A DNA stretch of 64,000 bases from Bradyrhizobium sp. S69 (GTDB lineage Bacteria > Pseudomonadota > Alphaproteobacteria > Rhizobiales > Xanthobacteraceae). How positions within the stretch are numbered: position 1 is the stretch's first letter; each line of letters begins with the position of its first letter. The notes under the pieces are model-generated. The model was not told where the DNA came from, did not search any database, and worked only from the letters and a program-made list of their open reading frames with translations. The DNA is taken from positions 1 through 64,000 of the forward strand of contig NZ_LMUK01000024.1 of assembly GCF_009766005.1 (NCBI RefSeq), given 5' to 3'. Of this stretch, positions 56,279 through 64,000 are shown in pieces. Both the position numbers and the translations under genes were made by a program.

Positions 56279-56716
56279 TCAAAACGGCTTCACGACCACC
56301 AAAATCACGATTCCGATCATCAATACGGTCGGTACCTCATTGATAAGACGATAGAATCTCTGGCTTCGCGGATTTCGATCGGCAGCGAAATCCTTCACGC
56401 AGCGGGCAAAAAAGCCGTGGACCCCCGACAACAGCAGCACCAGCAAAAGTTTTCCGTGCAACCAGCCGGCGGAGAACCAATGACCCGACCAGGCGAGGTA
56501 AAGCCCTGCCAGCCAGGTCACGATCATCGCGGGATTGATAATCGCCTTCAGCAACCGGCGTTCCATCACCTTGAACGTCTCGGACTGCTTCGATCCGGCC
56601 TCGGCCTCGCAATGGTAGACAAACAGCCGTGGCAGATAGAGCATTCCCGCCATCCACGCGATGACGGCAATGACGTGCAGGGCCTTGATCCATTCGTACA
56701 CCGCGGGACGCCTCAC
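56279..56716 (-). CDS. hemJ: Protoporphyrinogen IX oxidase HemJ
   Basis: A 145-residue membrane protein with four helices that oxidises protoporphyrinogen IX to protoporphyrin IX, the penultimate heme step in most alphaproteobacteria. The first helix WIKALHVIAVIAWMAGMLYLPRLFVYH (parts) contains the conserved His14 and another His after the helix; the Lys/Leu-rich GKLLLVLLLSGVHGFFARCVKD follows. It lies upstream of rho on the same strand. In related genomes hemH/hemE often adjoin this site; they are absent here. Confidence 0.93.
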   Translation of the reverse strand: MRRPAVYEWIKALHVIAVIAWMAGMLYLPRLFVYHCEAEAGSKQSETFKVMERRLLKAIINPAMIVTWLAGLYLAWSGHWFSAGWLHGKLLLVLLLSGVHGFFARCVKDFAADRNPRSQRFYRLINEVPTVLMIGIVILVVVKPF

Positions 56717-57171
56717 TCGTTCGATCGATCACCAGTCGCCACGAGGCTGGAACGTTTCAGCCAGTTTCAGCGTTGCCGGCAACCGTGACTTGGTTCGAAC
56801 GGAGACATATCCGCAAGCAGCCCTTTTCTAAAACAATATTATTAGAATCTTAAGTTTGAGTCTAAGTAGCCGTGGATTTGACTCATAAAATTCTGTCCCG
56901 GAATTCTCCTGTCTTGTGCACATTCATCAACAACTCGGGCAGCAATTGTAGTCACGCGAATTACGCTACTGGCTTCAAGCGCTTGTGCCGTTCGATGGCC
57001 GGTTTATGAAGAGACAAATCCACATAACCCCACTATCATCGCAACCGTCGGATAAGTTATGCCGGACGGGAGCCCTGTGAAGAAAAAGCCGGGTTATCCC
57101 GGAACCATCGACCCGACCCCGATTCGAGCGGATAAGCTCCACAGAGATTCACAGGATACACAGGGTTCCCC
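56717..57171. other. Candidate chromosomal replication origin (oriC)
   Basis: A 455-bp gap between divergent genes (hemJ leftward, ppsR rightward). It contains an A+T-rich tract (56824-56866, with TATTATTAG) atypical for this genome and several DnaA-box-like 9-mers with the ATNCACA core: AAATCCACA at 57016-57024, AGATTCACA at 57145-57153 and GGATACACA at 57154-57162, the last two adjacent. Looser TTATCCNNN matches occur at 57047-57055 (minus strand), 57094-57102 (plus) and 57127-57135 (minus). In Caulobacter and Rickettsia the origin lies between hemE and the RP001/PpsR-type gene; here PpsR is on the right side. The parS cluster lies within 6 kb. Confidence 0.65.
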
Positions 57172-58011
57172 GTGCCCACGACCGGCAATTATTTTCACCT
57201 TCATCTGGTTTCCGATTCGACCGGCGAGACGCTGATCACGGTGGCGCGCGCGGTGGCCGCGCAGTATGCCAACGTGACGCCGGTCGAACATGTCTATCCG
57301 TTGGTGCGCAGCCAGAAGCAGCTCGATCGTGTGCTTGACGAGATCGAGGAAGCGCCCGGGATCGTGCTGTTCACCTTGCTCGAGAAGGACCTGGTGGCGC
57401 GGCTCGAAGCCAAGTGCAAGGAAATCAACATCCCGAGCCTTTCGATCATCGGGCCGGTGATGCAATTGTTTCAGGCCTATCTTGGTGCGGCGACGACTGG
57501 CCGCGTCGGCGCGCAGCACACCTTGAACGCCGAATATTTCAGGCGGATCGACGCGCTGAACTACTCCATGATTCACGATGACGGGCAGCATGTCGAAGGC
57601 CTCGAAGAGGCCGATGTGGTGCTGGTCGGCGTATCCCGCACGTCGAAGACGCCGACGTCGATTTATCTTGCCAACCGTGGCGTACGCACCGCCAACGTTC
57701 CGCTGGTGCCGGGTATTGCGATCCCGCATCAACTGGAGAATTTGAAAAAGCCGCTGGTGGTCAGCTTGCATGCGACACCGGAACGGCTGATCCAGATCCG
57801 TCAGAACCGACTGTTGAGCATCGGCGCCGGATCCGGCAATGACGACTATATCGATCGCCAGTCGGTGACGGATGAAGTCGCGTTCGCGCGACGGCTGAGC
57901 GCCAAGTTCAACTGGGCGCTGCTCGATGTGACGCGGCGATCGATCGAGGAAACCTCGGCTGCGATCATGAAATTGCTGGCCGATCGGCAACGTCAGCAAC
58001 TTTCGGAATGA
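57172..58011 (+). CDS. ppsR: Kinase/pyrophosphorylase (PpsR-like, DUF299)
   Basis: A 279-residue bifunctional regulator that phosphorylates and dephosphorylates a dikinase (PEP synthase or pyruvate phosphate dikinase). The P-loop is [18 protein letters not shown], with [21 protein letters not shown] at the N-terminus (read in parts). It is the gene immediately right of the candidate origin, as in other alphaproteobacteria. It starts at GTG 57172. Confidence 0.93.
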   Translation: MPTTGNYFHLHLVSDSTGETLITVARAVAAQYANVTPVEHVYPLVRSQKQLDRVLDEIEEAPGIVLFTLLEKDLVARLEAKCKEINIPSLSIIGPVMQLFQAYLGAATTGRVGAQHTLNAEYFRRIDALNYSMIHDDGQHVEGLEEADVVLVGVSRTSKTPTSIYLANRGVRTANVPLVPGIAIPHQLENLKKPLVVSLHATPERLIQIRQNRLLSIGAGSGNDDYIDRQSVTDEVAFARRLSAKFNWALLDVTRRSIEETSAAIMKLLADRQRQQLSE

Positions 58012-58021
58012 TCATCCGGCG

Positions 58022-58630
58022 ATGACGATCTGGCGCGGAAAGCATCCGTTGATACTCGCCTCGCAAAGCCGTGCGCGGCAGGCGCTGCTGGCCAATGCGG
58101 GCATCGCTTTCGAGGCTATACCGGCCGACATAGATGAGCGGGAGATTCAGCGGGCCTCCGGCCTTTCGGCGCCGGGCGAAATTGCCTCGCTGCTGGCCCG
58201 CGAAAAAGCGCTGTGGGTTTCCTCGCATCACCCCGACAGGATTGTCGTCGGCGCGGATCAAACGCTGGCGTTGGGAAAACGGCTCTTCAGCAAACCGTCC
58301 GGCCGCGCGCAGGCCGCGGAGCAACTGCAAAGCCTAGCCGGCAACAGCCATGAACTGCATTCTGCCGTTGCTGTCGCATGCGACGGCAAGATCGTGTTTG
58401 AAACGGTTGCCATCGCGCGCATGGCCATGCGGCCGTTGCGCGAGGCAGAGATCGAGACCTATCTCGATGAAGCCGGCGAGGCCGTGACGACCAGCGTTGG
58501 CGCCTATCAGCTCGAAGGGCTCGGCATCCACTTGTTCGAACGCATCGAAGGTGATCATTTCACCATTCTGGGTCTGCCGCTGCTGCCGTTGCTGGCGTTC
58601 CTGCGCGGCGAAGGCCTGCTTGCGATATAG
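58022..58630 (+). CDS. maf: Maf-like nucleoside triphosphate pyrophosphatase
   Basis: A 202-residue Maf/Ham1-like hydrolase of non-canonical or modified nucleotides. LILASQSRARQALLANAGI contains the signature SxSxRR-like segment; GADQTLALG contains the catalytic Asp. A coaE gene follows 26 bp later. It begins 10 bp after ppsR. Confidence 0.92.
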   Translation: MTIWRGKHPLILASQSRARQALLANAGIAFEAIPADIDEREIQRASGLSAPGEIASLLAREKALWVSSHHPDRIVVGADQTLALGKRLFSKPSGRAQAAEQLQSLAGNSHELHSAVAVACDGKIVFETVAIARMAMRPLREAEIETYLDEAGEAVTTSVGAYQLEGLGIHLFERIEGDHFTILGLPLLPLLAFLRGEGLLAI

Positions 58631-58656
58631 AGATCGATGCGAATGGGTACGGTGCG

Positions 58657-59256
58657 ATGATTATTCTGGGGTTGACCGGCTCGATCGGGATGGGGAAATC
58701 GACCACCGCAAAGCTGTTCACTGAGGCCGGCGTCCCGGTTTACGACGCCGATGCAACCGTTCACCTGATCTACGAGGGCGAGGCGGCGCCGGCGATCGAG
58801 GCGGCGTTTCCAGGCACCACCGTGGACGGCAAGGTCGATCGCACAAAATTGTCGGCCCGGGTGCTGCACGATGCCGCCGCGATCAAACGGCTTGAGCAGG
58901 TCGTTCATCCGATGCTCGGCGCCTATCATCAAAAGTTCTTGCGCGATGCCGAGCAATCCGGCGCGCCGGTTGCGGTGGTGGACGTTCCGTTGTTGTTCGA
59001 GACCGGCGGCGAAAAGCGCGTCGATGCGGTGGTGGTGGTGACGACGTCGCCCGACATTCAGCGCCAGCGGATTCTTGCGCGCGACAACATGACGGCTGAA
59101 AAGCTCGATGCCATTCTGGCGCGACAACTGCCCGACGCCGAAAAGCGCAAGCGCGCGGATTTTGTCGTGGATACATCGGACGGGCTCGAGCCGGTGCGCG
59201 CACGAATCCGGGACATCCTGGACGAGGCTGCTAAGATGCCGCGACGGCGAGCCTGA
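58657..59256 (+). CDS. coaE: Dephospho-CoA kinase
   Basis: A 199-residue enzyme for the last step of CoA synthesis. Walker A is GLTGSIGMGKST at the N-terminus, followed by YDADATVHLIYEGEAAPAIE. FVVDTSDGLEPVRARIRDIL closes the chain. Full length for the family. Confidence 0.95.
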   Translation: MIILGLTGSIGMGKSTTAKLFTEAGVPVYDADATVHLIYEGEAAPAIEAAFPGTTVDGKVDRTKLSARVLHDAAAIKRLEQVVHPMLGAYHQKFLRDAEQSGAPVAVVDVPLLFETGGEKRVDAVVVVTTSPDIQRQRILARDNMTAEKLDAILARQLPDAEKRKRADFVVDTSDGLEPVRARIRDILDEAAKMPRRRA

Positions 59257-59293
59257 TTCGCCGCATCCTCAAGGTTTCTTCCGGTTCTGACTG

Positions 59294-59983
59294 ATGCGTG
59301 AAATCGTTCTCGATACCGAGACCACGGGCCTTGACCCGCTGCGCGGCGATCGGCTGGTCGAAATCGGCTGCGTCGAGATCTTCAACCGGATGCCGACCGG
59401 CCAGACCTATCACGTCTACATAAACCCCGAACGCGACATGCCGAAGGAAGCCTTCGATGTGCACGGGCTATCGGGCGAGTTCCTGGCCGACAAGCCGCTG
59501 TTTTCAGCGGTCGTGGAGGGTTTCCTGGAATTCATCGGCGACGCGCCGCTGGTAATCCACAACGCCTCGTTCGATATCGGCTTCATCAACGCCGAGCTCG
59601 AGCGCATCAAGCAGCCGGCGATTTCACGCGAGCGACTGGTCGATACGCTGTTGCTGGCGCGGCGCAAGCACCCAGGCGTCTCGAACCGTCTCGACGATCT
59701 CTGTTCGCGCTATGCGATTGATAATTCCCGCCGCACCAAGCACGGCGCGTTGCTGGACTCCGAGCTGCTCGCCGAGGTCTATATCGACCTGATCGGCGCA
59801 CGGCAGTCGCAGCTGATCCTGGCGGCGGAAGTTCGCGACAGCCGCTCCGGCGGCGTAGGCGAAATGCCGCGCCGGCAGCGGACCGAGCCGCTGGCGCCGC
59901 GAATCTCGGATGAGGATCGCGCCGCGCACCGGGCCTTTGTCGCCACGCTGGGCGACAAGCCGATCTGGAATGATTTTCTATAG
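59294..59983 (+). CDS. dnaQ: DNA polymerase III epsilon subunit (proofreading exonuclease)
   Basis: A 229-residue DEDDh exonuclease. ExoI motif is LDTETTGLDPL, ExoII HNASFDIGFINAEL, and ExoIII KHGALLDSELLAEVYIDL with the catalytic His-Asp. It proofreads replication errors together with the alpha subunit. The order ppsR-maf-coaE-dnaQ is conserved near alphaproteobacterial origins. Confidence 0.96.
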   Translation: MREIVLDTETTGLDPLRGDRLVEIGCVEIFNRMPTGQTYHVYINPERDMPKEAFDVHGLSGEFLADKPLFSAVVEGFLEFIGDAPLVIHNASFDIGFINAELERIKQPAISRERLVDTLLLARRKHPGVSNRLDDLCSRYAIDNSRRTKHGALLDSELLAEVYIDLIGARQSQLILAAEVRDSRSGGVGEMPRRQRTEPLAPRISDEDRAAHRAFVATLGDKPIWNDFL

Positions 59984-60031
59984 CGTTTTCGAGCGAAGTG
60001 GATGCCGGTTCGCGTCAAGAAAACGCGTCAA
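59982..60031. repeat. Short repeat AGCGTTTTC...GAAAACGCG, copy 1
   Basis: AGCGTTTTCGAGCGAAGTGGATGCCGGTTCGCG-type unit (read in parts) ending AAGAAAACGCG. It overlaps the dnaQ stop. Its sister copy is at 61813-61860 and a fragment begins near 60609. Confidence 0.8.
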
Positions 60032-60044
60032 AAGAAGAATCCAG

Positions 60045-60074
60045 AGCCCGGTTCTGATTGAATCAGACCGGGCT
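60045..60074. terminator. Bidirectional hairpin between dnaQ and secB
   Basis: AGCCCGG (60045-60051) pairs with CCGGGCT (60068-60074) and the inner TCTGATT / AATCAGA extends the stem. It sits between convergent dnaQ and secB and probably terminates both. Confidence 0.75.
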
Positions 60075-60101
60075 TTGGGCGTTTGAGCTTTTAGGCTGCC
60101 G

Positions 60102-60593
60102 TTAGCTTGGCTTGATCTGGGCCGCCTCCGCCGCGGCGGCTTGCCGTGCGATGTTCTGGCGGTACAGGCCGACGAAATCGACTGGATCGAGCATCAGCGG
60201 CGGGAAGCCGCCATCGCGGACCGAGGTCGCGATGATTTCGCGCGCGAATGGGAACAACAGCCGCGGGCATTCGATCATGATCATCGGGTGCAGGTTTTCC
60301 TGCGGCACGTTGACGATGCGGAAAACGCCGGCATAGGTGAGGTCGAAGCTGAACAGCACCTTGCCGGCATTCTCGGCCTTGCCTTCGACCAGAAGTGATA
60401 CTTCATATTCATTTTCGCCGACGTTGTTGGCGTTGACGTTGATCTGGATATTGATCGCGGGCTGCTGCGCCTGCGGCCCCAGCGAGGCCGGCGCGTTCGG
60501 GTTTTCGAACGACAGGTCCTTGGTATACTGCGCCAGCACGTTCAACTGGGGGGGAGGGGCTGCCTCGGGGGTCGCGCCGTTGCCGTTGGTCAT
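60102..60593 (-). CDS. secB: Protein-export chaperone SecB
   Basis: A 163-residue tetrameric chaperone that keeps precursors unfolded for Sec[21 protein letters not shown] is diagnostic, followed by [10 protein letters not shown] and [13 protein letters not shown], and the C-terminal [20 protein letters not shown] 60593 has AGGAGA upstream; the frame to 60707 is artefactual. It runs opposite to dnaQ and the Tim44-like gene. Confidence 0.96.
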   Translation of the reverse strand: MTNGNGATPEAAPPPQLNVLAQYTKDLSFENPNAPASLGPQAQQPAINIQINVNANNVGENEYEVSLLVEGKAENAGKVLFSFDLTYAGVFRIVNVPQENLHPMIMIECPRLLFPFAREIIATSVRDGGFPPLMLDPVDFVGLYRQNIARQAAAAEAAQIKPS

Positions 60594-61107
60594 CGAAATC
60601 TCTCCTGGAGCGTTTTCAAGCGAGCAGGGACCGGTTTGGCTTCCGAATTCGCTCAAACGGCGAATAGGCCTCTGTCGGGGCGAGTGGCTATCATAGCCCC
60701 GCCTCATTCCACAAGGATGACTCTGGGGCCGCGATCGGGCGTTCCGCTGGGCTCCAGGCTGGTGCGGCCGGCCGGGCCATCAAAAGCCGTCCCCCGGACG
60801 GTACATTAGGGTGCCGTCTAAATTATTGAATATGCGCGATTTCCGGGCATCATCGGATTTCCCCTCGCGGCCAAAACCGGCTACAATTCGAAGGTGGCAA
60901 ACGGGTGAGAGCATCGGCCTGTCCGGTTTCCTTGGCCTGTTTCCTCCGGCATGGCCTTTCATGCCAAAGCGCGCCATTGGCTGGGCACAGTTTTGGGCCT
61001 ACATGCTGCGGACTTAATCCATGAGGTAATCTCGACCGTCCCTCACGGGGCGAACGCTCTACCGCCGGACCTAATTGCCTGCGTGAGAATCAGAAAGCGA
61101 ATGCGAC
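60594..61107. other. Divergent gap between secB and the Tim44-like gene
   Basis: About 514 bp without a credible gene. It includes a partial family F repeat (AGCGTTTTCAAGCGAGC near 60609). In many relatives an fxsA gene lies here; I see none. Likely contains both promoters. Confidence 0.55.
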
Positions 61108-61812
61108 GTGGACATTTACACCATCATCTTCCTGGCGCTGGCGGTCTTCATCTTCCTGCGTCTGCGCAATGTCCTCGGGCAGCGCACCGGGAATGAGCGG
61201 CCGCCCTATGATCGCACGGCACGCAATGTCGCGCAGGGCGCACCCGACAACAACGTGGTTCCGATCCCGGGCACGGTGATCGACCAGGCGCCACTGGTGC
61301 CGACGGCAGATGTGGTTCCCCCGAGCGATCGCTGGAAGGGCCTCGCCGAGCCGGGTACGCCGCTGGCCCAGGGACTGGACGCCATTGCCGCGCAGGATTC
61401 GTCGTTCGATCCGCAACATTTCATCAGCGGCGCCAAGGGCGCCTATGAGATGATCGTACTGGCTTTCGCCAATGGCGATCGCCGCTCTCTAAAGGATCTG
61501 TTGTCATCCGAGGTGTATGAGAGCTTCGAAACCGTGATCAAGGATCGCGAGAAGCGCGAGCAGAAGACCGAGACCCGCTTCGTTTCGATCGACAAGGCGG
61601 AACTCGTCAATGCGGAAGCGCGGGATCGGGCGGCACAGCTCACCGTCCGCTTCGTGTCGCAGATGATTTCGGTCACCCGCGACAAGGCCGGCACGATCAT
61701 CGACGGCAACCCGGACAAGGTCGCCGACATTACCGATGTTTGGACATTTGCCCGTGACGTTACTTCACGCGATCCGAACTGGAAGCTGGTTGGCACGGGT
61801 AGCGTCCACTAA
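61108..61812 (+). CDS. Tim44/TimA family adaptor protein
   Basis: A 234-residue protein with an N-terminal membrane helix (IYTIIFLALAVFIFLRL) and a C-terminal Tim44-like domain (FISGAKGAYEMIVLAFANGDRRSLKDLLSSEVYESFE in parts). Its mitochondrial relatives link import motors to the membrane; bacterial TimA is of uncertain role, possibly a membrane adaptor. It starts at GTG 61108. Downstream is mltA. Confidence 0.88.
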   Translation: MDIYTIIFLALAVFIFLRLRNVLGQRTGNERPPYDRTARNVAQGAPDNNVVPIPGTVIDQAPLVPTADVVPPSDRWKGLAEPGTPLAQGLDAIAAQDSSFDPQHFISGAKGAYEMIVLAFANGDRRSLKDLLSSEVYESFETVIKDREKREQKTETRFVSIDKAELVNAEARDRAAQLTVRFVSQMISVTRDKAGTIIDGNPDKVADITDVWTFARDVTSRDPNWKLVGTGSVH

Positions 61813-61860
61813 AGCGTTTTCAAGCGAAGTGGATACCGGTTCGCGTGAAGAAAACGCGTC
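61813..61860. repeat. Short repeat AGCGTTTTC...GAAAACGCG, copy 2
   Basis: It contains AAGCGAAGTGGATACCGG and TTCGCGTGAAGAAAACGCG. It begins right after the Tim44-like stop, like copy 1 after dnaQ, so both sit at the end of a rightward gene. Confidence 0.82.
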
Positions 61861-61945
61861 CAATCAAAAATCAAGTGCTGCCGCGCTGAGGTTCCTGCAG
61901 CGGGGGCTGCACGCTGGCATCAGGACTTTCAGATCCAAAGGCGGC

Positions 61946-63412
61946 GTGAAATTCGCCGTTGCCGCAACCGCGATCGCGGTCAGCCTGTCGCTGGCGCCGA
62001 TCCCCGCCGATGGCGCCCGGACACGTCATCTGCCCTATCCCCAGCTGGCTTTTCCGTTCGTGATCAGCGGCAGCCAATATGCTCCGCTGGCCTGGTCCGA
62101 TATTGCGGGCTGGAACGACGACGACCATCTGGCCGCCTACAAGGCGTTTCGCACCAGTTGCAAGGCGATCAATGGGCAGACCGGCCCCGCCGCCGATTCG
62201 AAGGCGCTGGGCATCTCGCTGCGCGATCCCTGCCGCGCCGCGCGAGCGACCGAGATGACCGATAGCGGCAAGGCGCGGGCGTTTTTCGAGGAATATTTCC
62301 TGCCGCTGCGGATCTCGCGGCTCGGCGAAGATGCCGGCTTCGTCACCGGTTATTACGAGCCGATCATCGATGGGTCGAAAACCAGGACCGACGTCTATAC
62401 CGTCCCGGTCTATCGCCGTCCGTCCAATCTTTTTGTCCGTGGCTACACGCAGGACTCGCCCGAACTGCCCAATAAAGGCCAAGTGTATCGCAAGATCGGG
62501 CGGCGCAAGCTGGTGCCTTATTACGACCGTGCGCAAATCGAAGACGGCGCGATTGCCGGCCGTGGCCTCGAAATATGCTGGCTCAAAAGCCAGACCGATT
62601 TGCTGTTCTCCCAGATCCAGGGCTCGGCGCGGGTTCGGCTCGAGGATGGCTCGACCATCCGGATCAACTACGCTGCGCATAATGGCTATCCCTATACGGC
62701 GGTTGGCCGCGTCCTGATCGACCGCGGCATCATCCCGAAAGAGCAGATGTCGATGCAGAAGATCAGGGAGTGGATGGATCAAAACCCCGATGGCGCCAAG
62801 GATCTGCGGCGGCAGAACCGGGCCTATGTGTTCTTTCGCGAAGTGCAATTGTCCGACAAGGACGAAGCGGTCGGCGCGCAGGGCGTGCCGCTGACGCCGG
62901 GCCGGTCGATCGCGGTCGATAATTCGCTTCACGTCTATGGCACGCCGTTTTTCATCGAAGGCGAATTGCCGATCGAATCCGAGATGTCGAAGACGCCGTT
63001 CCGCCGGCTGATGATCGCGCAGGATACCGGATCGGCGATCACGGGCCCGGCGCGGGCCGATCTGTATTTCGGCGCCGGCGCGGATGCCGCGCGGGTCTCC
63101 GGCCGGCTGCGGCACAACATGCACTTCGTCATGCTGGTGCCGAAGAGCCTCGATCCGGTGGCGCGCGGTCACCAGATGCCGCTGCCGGATCCGAGGCCGT
63201 CGGCGAAAATCGCCAGGCTGTTTCCGCAAGTCGATCCGCAGAAGGGCCAAAATAACGCGCCCGCCGCCGCGCCGCCGCCATCGACCGCGGCGCAGGCATC
63301 GAGCGCCCAGACCGATGCCGGCAAAGCAGTCCCGCTGCCGACGGCGCGACCGGACGTCAAACCCGACCATGAGCAGCGCCGCCATCGGCGCCGGCATTAT
63401 CGCAGCAATTGA
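61946..63412 (+). CDS. mltA: Membrane-bound lytic murein transglycosylase A
   Basis: A 488-residue peptidoglycan-cleaving enzyme forming 1,6-anhydro-muropeptides. I chose GTG 61946 because the signal peptide (MKFAVAATAIAVSLSLAPIPADG) begins there; the frame runs upstream through a repeat and the Tim44-like gene to 61736. The MltA domain includes FFEEYFLPLRI, GFVTGYYEPIIDGS, and RKLVPYYDRAQIEDGAI. The 3D domain has the catalytic Asp in IAQDTGSAITGPARADLYFG. The C-terminal tail is Pro/Ala-rich. The start codon is uncertain. Confidence 0.88.
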   Translation: MKFAVAATAIAVSLSLAPIPADGARTRHLPYPQLAFPFVISGSQYAPLAWSDIAGWNDDDHLAAYKAFRTSCKAINGQTGPAADSKALGISLRDPCRAARATEMTDSGKARAFFEEYFLPLRISRLGEDAGFVTGYYEPIIDGSKTRTDVYTVPVYRRPSNLFVRGYTQDSPELPNKGQVYRKIGRRKLVPYYDRAQIEDGAIAGRGLEICWLKSQTDLLFSQIQGSARVRLEDGSTIRINYAAHNGYPYTAVGRVLIDRGIIPKEQMSMQKIREWMDQNPDGAKDLRRQNRAYVFFREVQLSDKDEAVGAQGVPLTPGRSIAVDNSLHVYGTPFFIEGELPIESEMSKTPFRRLMIAQDTGSAITGPARADLYFGAGADAARVSGRLRHNMHFVMLVPKSLDPVARGHQMPLPDPRPSAKIARLFPQVDPQKGQNNAPAAAPPPSTAAQASSAQTDAGKAVPLPTARPDVKPDHEQRRHRRRHYRSN

Positions 63413-64000
63413 TGAAGCGTCCTCGCGTCATTCCCGAACTGGTCGATCCGCCGCGGCGCAAGCGCGCGCTCAGCGAAGAAGAGCGCGTGCTGTGGGAGAG
63501 CGTGGCCAAGCAGACAAAACCGCTGCGGAAAAAGCCTCGCCTTGCCAAGACGACTCACAAGGCGGCTCACGAGACTGAGGCGCCGGCTGTCGCAAAACCG
63601 ATCGCCTCGCCGTCGCCGGTCAGCCACGCCAAAATGTTACGGCCGGCAAAACCCGATGTGCCCCAGGCGCCGCCACCTTTGGCGCCGCTCGGGCGCCGCG
63701 AGCGTTCGCAGCTTTCACGTGGGCGCAAGGAAATCGATGCCCGGCTCGACCTGCATGGCATGACGCAGACCCGCGCCCATCGCGTGCTGACGGATTTCCT
63801 GCATCGGGCTCACGCCGACGGCCTGACCTTCGTCCTCATCATCACCGGCAAGGGCAAGATGGGAGCCGAATCCGAGCGCGGCGTGCTGCGCCGCCAGGTG
63901 CCGCAATGGCTCGGCCTGCCGGAATTCCGCAGCCTGGTGGTAGGATTTGAAGAAGCGCATGTCGGCCATGGCGGCGCCGGTGCGCTCTATGTGCGGATCA
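63412..64000 (+). CDS. Smr/MutS2-type endonuclease domain protein (cut by window edge)
   Basis: At least 196 residues from ATG 63412 with no stop before the window ends. Its ATG overlaps the mltA stop by one base (TGATG), indicating translational coupling. The N-terminus (KRPRVIPELVDPPRRKRALSEEE in parts) is basic with a Pro-rich linker. The Smr domain shows LDLHGM, LIITGKGK and GGAGALYVRI, features linked to DNA/RNA nicking or ribosome-collision rescue in related proteins. Probably near its end. Confidence 0.9.
   Translation, partial: MKRPRVIPELVDPPRRKRALSEEERVLWESVAKQTKPLRKKPRLAKTTHKAAHETEAPAVAKPIASPSPVSHAKMLRPAKPDVPQAPPPLAPLGRRERSQLSRGRKEIDARLDLHGMTQTRAHRVLTDFLHRAHADGLTFVLIITGKGKMGAESERGVLRRQVPQWLGLPEFRSLVVGFEEAHVGHGGAGALYVRI

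Noticed and set aside
56846..56866. CtrA-type site TTAA-N7-TTAA in the origin candidate
   Set aside because: TTAAGTTTGAGTCTAAG has one mismatch and a spacer of 8, so it does not meet the consensus.
61871..63397. A 508-codon leftward frame opposite mltA
   Set aside because: Shadow of mltA; no recognised domain and typical high-G+C antisense composition.

Overview
The window looks like chromosomal DNA from a high-G+C alphaproteobacterium of the order Hyphomicrobiales, most likely a Bradyrhizobium or Rhodopseudomonas relative (family Nitrobacteraceae). This is inferred from protein character, the gene order parB-parA-rsmG-mnmG-mnmE-rho-hemJ // ppsR-maf-coaE-dnaQ-secB, and several families of short palindromic intergenic repeats. 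No database search was possible.

Region 1 (1-16.2 kb) is metabolic and accessory. It holds gamma-glutamyltranspeptidase, an MFS transporter, a GST divergent from a DUF2239 gene across a well-formed promoter with two operator-like palindromes, a kappa-GST-like isomerase, an SDR-like protein, ketopantoate reductase, a diheme cytochrome c next to a PQQ sugar dehydrogenase, an epoxide hydrolase, an FAD monooxygenase and a second SDR-like protein. It ends in a visibly lower-G+C islet (DUF2971 protein plus a one-helix membrane protein) beside tRNA-Gly(GCC).

Region 2 (16.9-33.4 kb) holds the thioredoxin-TPR chaperedoxin CnoX, a Lon-N protein, a Trm112-like protein, an alpha/beta hydrolase, a UbiH-type hydroxylase, TesB, a GYF-domain membrane protein and two tandem glnK-amtB pairs with a sigma-54-like promoter before the second. 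A LysR gene divergent from a DoxX-NmrA-NAD(P)-binding cluster, a DUF1835 protein and an aminotransferase follow.

Region 3 (33.4-47.8 kb) is mostly housekeeping: ftsK, lolA, xth, a stand-alone cyclic-nucleotide-binding protein, a PhoB-type response regulator, an L,D-transpeptidase-like protein, a hydratase, a YggS-type PLP protein, a membrane diguanylate cyclase and the leuS-lptE-holA operon.

Region 4 (48-64 kb) is the chromosome partition and origin neighbourhood. parB-parA-rsmG-mnmG-mnmE run leftward with five near-perfect parS sites (one inside rsmG) and one degenerate site. rho and hemJ also run leftward. A 455-bp gene-free gap with an A+T-rich tract and DnaA-box-like sequences is the best oriC candidate. 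From it ppsR-maf-coaE-dnaQ run rightward, followed by secB (leftward), a Tim44-like gene, mltA and a truncated Smr gene at the edge.

No CRISPR array, complete insertion sequence, prophage or integrase was seen. The items most worth following up are the oriC/parS architecture, the paired-operator promoter at 4.4 kb, two SDR-fold proteins lacking the catalytic tetrad, the tRNA-linked DUF2971 islet and the interspersed palindromic repeats.
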